15,379 nt of DNA, taken from assembly GCA_041665185.1 (NCBI GenBank), contig JBAYJH010000092.1, positions 1 through 15,379 of the forward strand, in the 5' to 3' direction. Position 1 is the stretch's first letter. Each line of letters opens with the position of its first letter. Origin of the DNA: JACRAR01 sp041665185. Lineage in GTDB: Bacteria > Pseudomonadota > Gammaproteobacteria > Burkholderiales > Rhodocyclaceae. Shown in pieces: positions 13,384 through 15,379 of the stretch. The translations under genes and the position numbers were made by a program. A model generated the notes under the pieces. That model was not told the origin of the DNA and ran no database searches. It was given only the letters and a program-made list of their open reading frames with translations.

Positions 13384-15141
13384 TTAGGGTTTGCCCCATG
13401 AATCCCTCAGCGTCACCGTGCGGTTGAAGACTGGGACCATCGGCCGCGAGTCGATGCGATCGGCGATAAAGTAGCCGTGGCGTTCGAACTGGTAGCGTTC
13501 CTCCGCTTTGGCGTCCTGCAACGAAGCCTCCAGGTAGGCGGTGATCACCCGCTTCGAGTCGGGGTTGAGATCAAGCAGGAAATCCCGCTCGCCGGCTCCG
13601 GGGTTGGCGGCGACAAACAGCCGGTCGTAAAGGCGGACTTCCGCGGCGCAGGCGTGCGCCGCCGAGACCCAATGCAGATTCCCCTTGACCTTGTAGGTAT
13701 CGGCGCCGGGCGTGCCGGACTTAGAGTCGGGCAGGTATTCGCAGTGCACCTCGGTGACCTTGCCGTCCGCATCCTTGACGCAGCCGCCGCACTTGACGAC
13801 GTAGCCATAGCGCAGGCGCACGCTGTTGCCGGGAAACAGGCGGAAGTATCCCTTGGACGGCACCTCCATGAAATCTTCGCGTTCGATCCACAGCTCGCGC
13901 GAAAACGCCACGGCCCGCTTGCCCAGTTCGGGATGCTGGGGATGATTCGGAGCGAAACACTCCTCGGTGCGATCCGCGGGATAATTGTCGACGATCAGCT
14001 TGAGCGGATCCAGGACGCCAATGCGACGCGGGGCAACATCGTTGAGATGCTCGCGCATGCAGTCCTCGAGCAGGGAAAAATCGATCCAGGAGTCGGATTT
14101 CGAGACGCCGATGCGTTCGGCGAACAGGCGCATCCCTTCCGGCGTAAAGCCCCGCCGGCGCGCCCCGACCAGGGTCGGCATGCGCGGATCGTCCCAGCCG
14201 TCGGCGTGGCCATCTTCGACGAGCTGGATCAGCTTGCGCTTGGAGAGCACGACGTAAGTCAGGTTGAGGCGGGAGAATTCGATCTGCTGCGGCAACGGCC
14301 GCTGCACCAACCCGCCTTCGGCAAGGCGCTCGAGCAGCCAGTCGTAGAAAGGACGCTGATCCTCGAACTCCAGGGTGCAGATGGAATGGGTGATGTTCTC
14401 CAGCGCGTCTTCGATGGGGTGGGCATAGGTGTACATCGGGTACACGCACCAGGTGTCGCCGGTATTGTGGTGTGTCGCGTGGCGGATGCGGTAGATCGCC
14501 GGATCGCGCAGGTTCAGGTTGGGCGAGGCCATGTCGATCCTGGCGCGCAGGACATGCGCGCCGTCCGGAAATTCGCCGCTCTTCATGCGGCGGAACAGGT
14601 CCAGGCTCTCGTCCGGCGAGCGGTCGCGGTTGGGGCTGTCTATTCCCGGCGTGGTGAGGGTGCCGCGATGGGCGCGCATGTCGTCGGCGCTCTGGCTGTC
14701 CACATAGGCATGGCCGGTACGGATCAGGTACTCGGCAAACTCGTACATCCAGGGGAAGTAATCGGAGGCGTGATACAGATTTTCCCGCCAGTCGAAGCCC
14801 AGCCACTTGACCGAGTCGATGATCGATTCGACATATTCCTTCTCCTCTTTCTCCGGGTTGGTGTCGTCGAAACGCAGATGACAGACGCCGCCGAAATCGC
14901 GCGCCAGGCCGAAGTTCAGGCAGATGCTTTTGGCATGGCCGTAATGCAGGTAGCCGTTCGGTTCCGGCGGAAAGCGGGTGCGGATCTTGTTGCCGTCCGG
15001 CGCGCCGCCCAGGTGCGACTCGGCGGGTCCCGGCCGGCCGCCCCAGTGCCGGGCGGCATACTTGCCGCCGGCGAGATCGGCTTCGATGATGTTGCGGATG
15101 AAGTTGGTAGCGGTTGGGATCGGCTTGGCGTCGGCTGACAT
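13384..15141 (-). CDS. glnS: Glutaminyl-tRNA synthetase
   Basis: This class I aminoacyl-tRNA synthetase charges tRNA-Gln with glutamine and acts in the cytoplasm. The N-terminal TNFIRNIIEADL leads to TRFPPEPNGYLH and the HIGH-type motif HYGH at 66-69, then CHLRFDDTNPEKEE. The KMSKS-type motif reads VLSKRKL at 298-304. The C-terminal half has the beta-barrel anticodon-binding region, ending in FNRTVTLRDSW. At 585 residues it is about 30 longer than the E. coli enzyme. Much of the difference is an extra stretch at about residues 28-53, rich in Gly, Pro and His, just before TRFPPEP. It is divergent from crcB, sharing a 105-base promoter region. Confidence 0.97.
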   Translation of the reverse strand: MSADAKPIPTATNFIRNIIEADLAGGKYAARHWGGRPGPAESHLGGAPDGNKIRTRFPPEPNGYLHYGHAKSICLNFGLARDFGGVCHLRFDDTNPEKEEKEYVESIIDSVKWLGFDWRENLYHASDYFPWMYEFAEYLIRTGHAYVDSQSADDMRAHRGTLTTPGIDSPNRDRSPDESLDLFRRMKSGEFPDGAHVLRARIDMASPNLNLRDPAIYRIRHATHHNTGDTWCVYPMYTYAHPIEDALENITHSICTLEFEDQRPFYDWLLERLAEGGLVQRPLPQQIEFSRLNLTYVVLSKRKLIQLVEDGHADGWDDPRMPTLVGARRRGFTPEGMRLFAERIGVSKSDSWIDFSLLEDCMREHLNDVAPRRIGVLDPLKLIVDNYPADRTEECFAPNHPQHPELGKRAVAFSRELWIEREDFMEVPSKGYFRLFPGNSVRLRYGYVVKCGGCVKDADGKVTEVHCEYLPDSKSGTPGADTYKVKGNLHWVSAAHACAAEVRLYDRLFVAANPGAGERDFLLDLNPDSKRVITAYLEASLQDAKAEERYQFERHGYFIADRIDSRPMVPVFNRTVTLRDSWGKP

Positions 15142-15177
15142 GGATGGGGGTGGCGGGCTGCAATTCGATAAGCCGAT

Positions 15178-15215
15178 ATTTTAGCGGTAAAGAAGCGACC
15201 GTCGCCGTGTAAAAT
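15178..15215. promoter_or_regulatory. Divergent promoter region between glnS and crcB
   Basis: Two TAAAAT boxes face opposite ways: 15183-15178 on the minus strand towards glnS, and 15210-15215 on the plus strand towards crcB. The -35 partners are poor; GCGACG at 15205-15200 is the best guess for glnS. No fluoride riboswitch pattern was recognised before crcB. Confidence 0.35.
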
Positions 15216-15246
15216 CGTCCCCATTTCAAATCACGGGTGTTGGGCG

Positions 15247-15379
15247 ATGAATCTCACCGGCTTTGCCGCTGTCGGACTGGGTGCCGCGCTCGGCGCCTGG
15301 TTGCGCTGGGGGCTGGGAGTACTGTTCAATCCGCTGCTTCCCGCGCTGCCGCTTGGCACCCTGGCTGCCAAGCTGATCT
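15247..15379 (+). CDS. crcB: Fluoride exporter CrcB/Fluc, N-terminal fragment
   Basis: The first 44 residues of a small membrane protein run off the window edge. The sequence has GLGAALGAWLRWGLG followed by LPLGTLAA, the start of the CrcB (FluC) fold: a first transmembrane helix with GALGAxxR and then the PLGT turn. The family forms dimeric fluoride channels of about 120-130 residues that lower cytoplasmic fluoride. The residue after GTLAA is lysine, where the family normally has a conserved asparagine (GTLxxN). The start ATG has no strong ribosome-binding site, but the N-terminus fits. Confidence 0.85.
   Translation, partial: MNLTGFAAVGLGAALGAWLRWGLGVLFNPLLPALPLGTLAAKLI

Noticed and set aside
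13477..15138. Plus-strand open frame of 553 codons opposite glnS
   Set aside because: It lies entirely within the unmistakable glnS gene, with no recognisable domain and low-complexity composition.
15216..15290. Possible fluoride riboswitch before crcB
   Set aside because: GGGCGATGA resembles the start of the motif, but it overlaps the start codon and the required pseudoknot partner and second helix are not visible.

Overview
The window is a gene-dense, GC-rich bacterial chromosome segment, most like a betaproteobacterium of the Rhodocyclales/Nitrosomonadales type. That placement is inferred from base composition, from the glutaminyl-tRNA synthetase / CrcB pair and from the heavy signalling load; no rRNA or other phylogenetic marker is present. 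No mobile element, tRNA, rRNA or CRISPR array was seen.

Left part (1-584): the 3' end of an RND efflux pump inner-membrane gene and a small YgaP-type (DUF2892) membrane protein, closed by a clear intrinsic terminator. Next (626-4706) comes a three-gene signalling block: a membrane CHASE-domain histidine kinase, a response regulator whose output is an RsbW-like ATPase domain, and a response regulator whose output is a PP2C/SpoIIE phosphatase. This resembles a SypE/HsbR-type partner switch with the kinase and phosphatase halves on separate receiver proteins. No STAS antagonist is in the window.

Middle part (4762-9526): two tandem 295-residue reductases of the beta-hydroxyacid dehydrogenase family, then a PAS-PAS-GGDEF diguanylate cyclase. 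These three genes are joined by ATGA stop/start overlaps. An FKBP-type prolyl isomerase and a YbdL-like methionine aminotransferase follow.

Right part, minus strand (15141 back to 9523): glutaminyl-tRNA synthetase, a 278-bp spacer holding a perfect GC palindrome and a G-quadruplex motif, an HPt protein fused to an HD-GYP-like domain with an altered active site, a receiver-TPR response regulator and a short soluble histidine kinase. The last gene meets the aminotransferase tail to tail, the two sharing one CTAG. At the right edge, divergent from glnS, a fluoride exporter gene (crcB) begins.

The window therefore encodes two phosphorelay sets, enzymes that look able to make (GGDEF) and possibly break (HD-GYP-like) cyclic di-GMP, and a few housekeeping genes. 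The best candidate for a less-described system is the split partner switch next to a cyclase that is translationally coupled to metabolic reductases.
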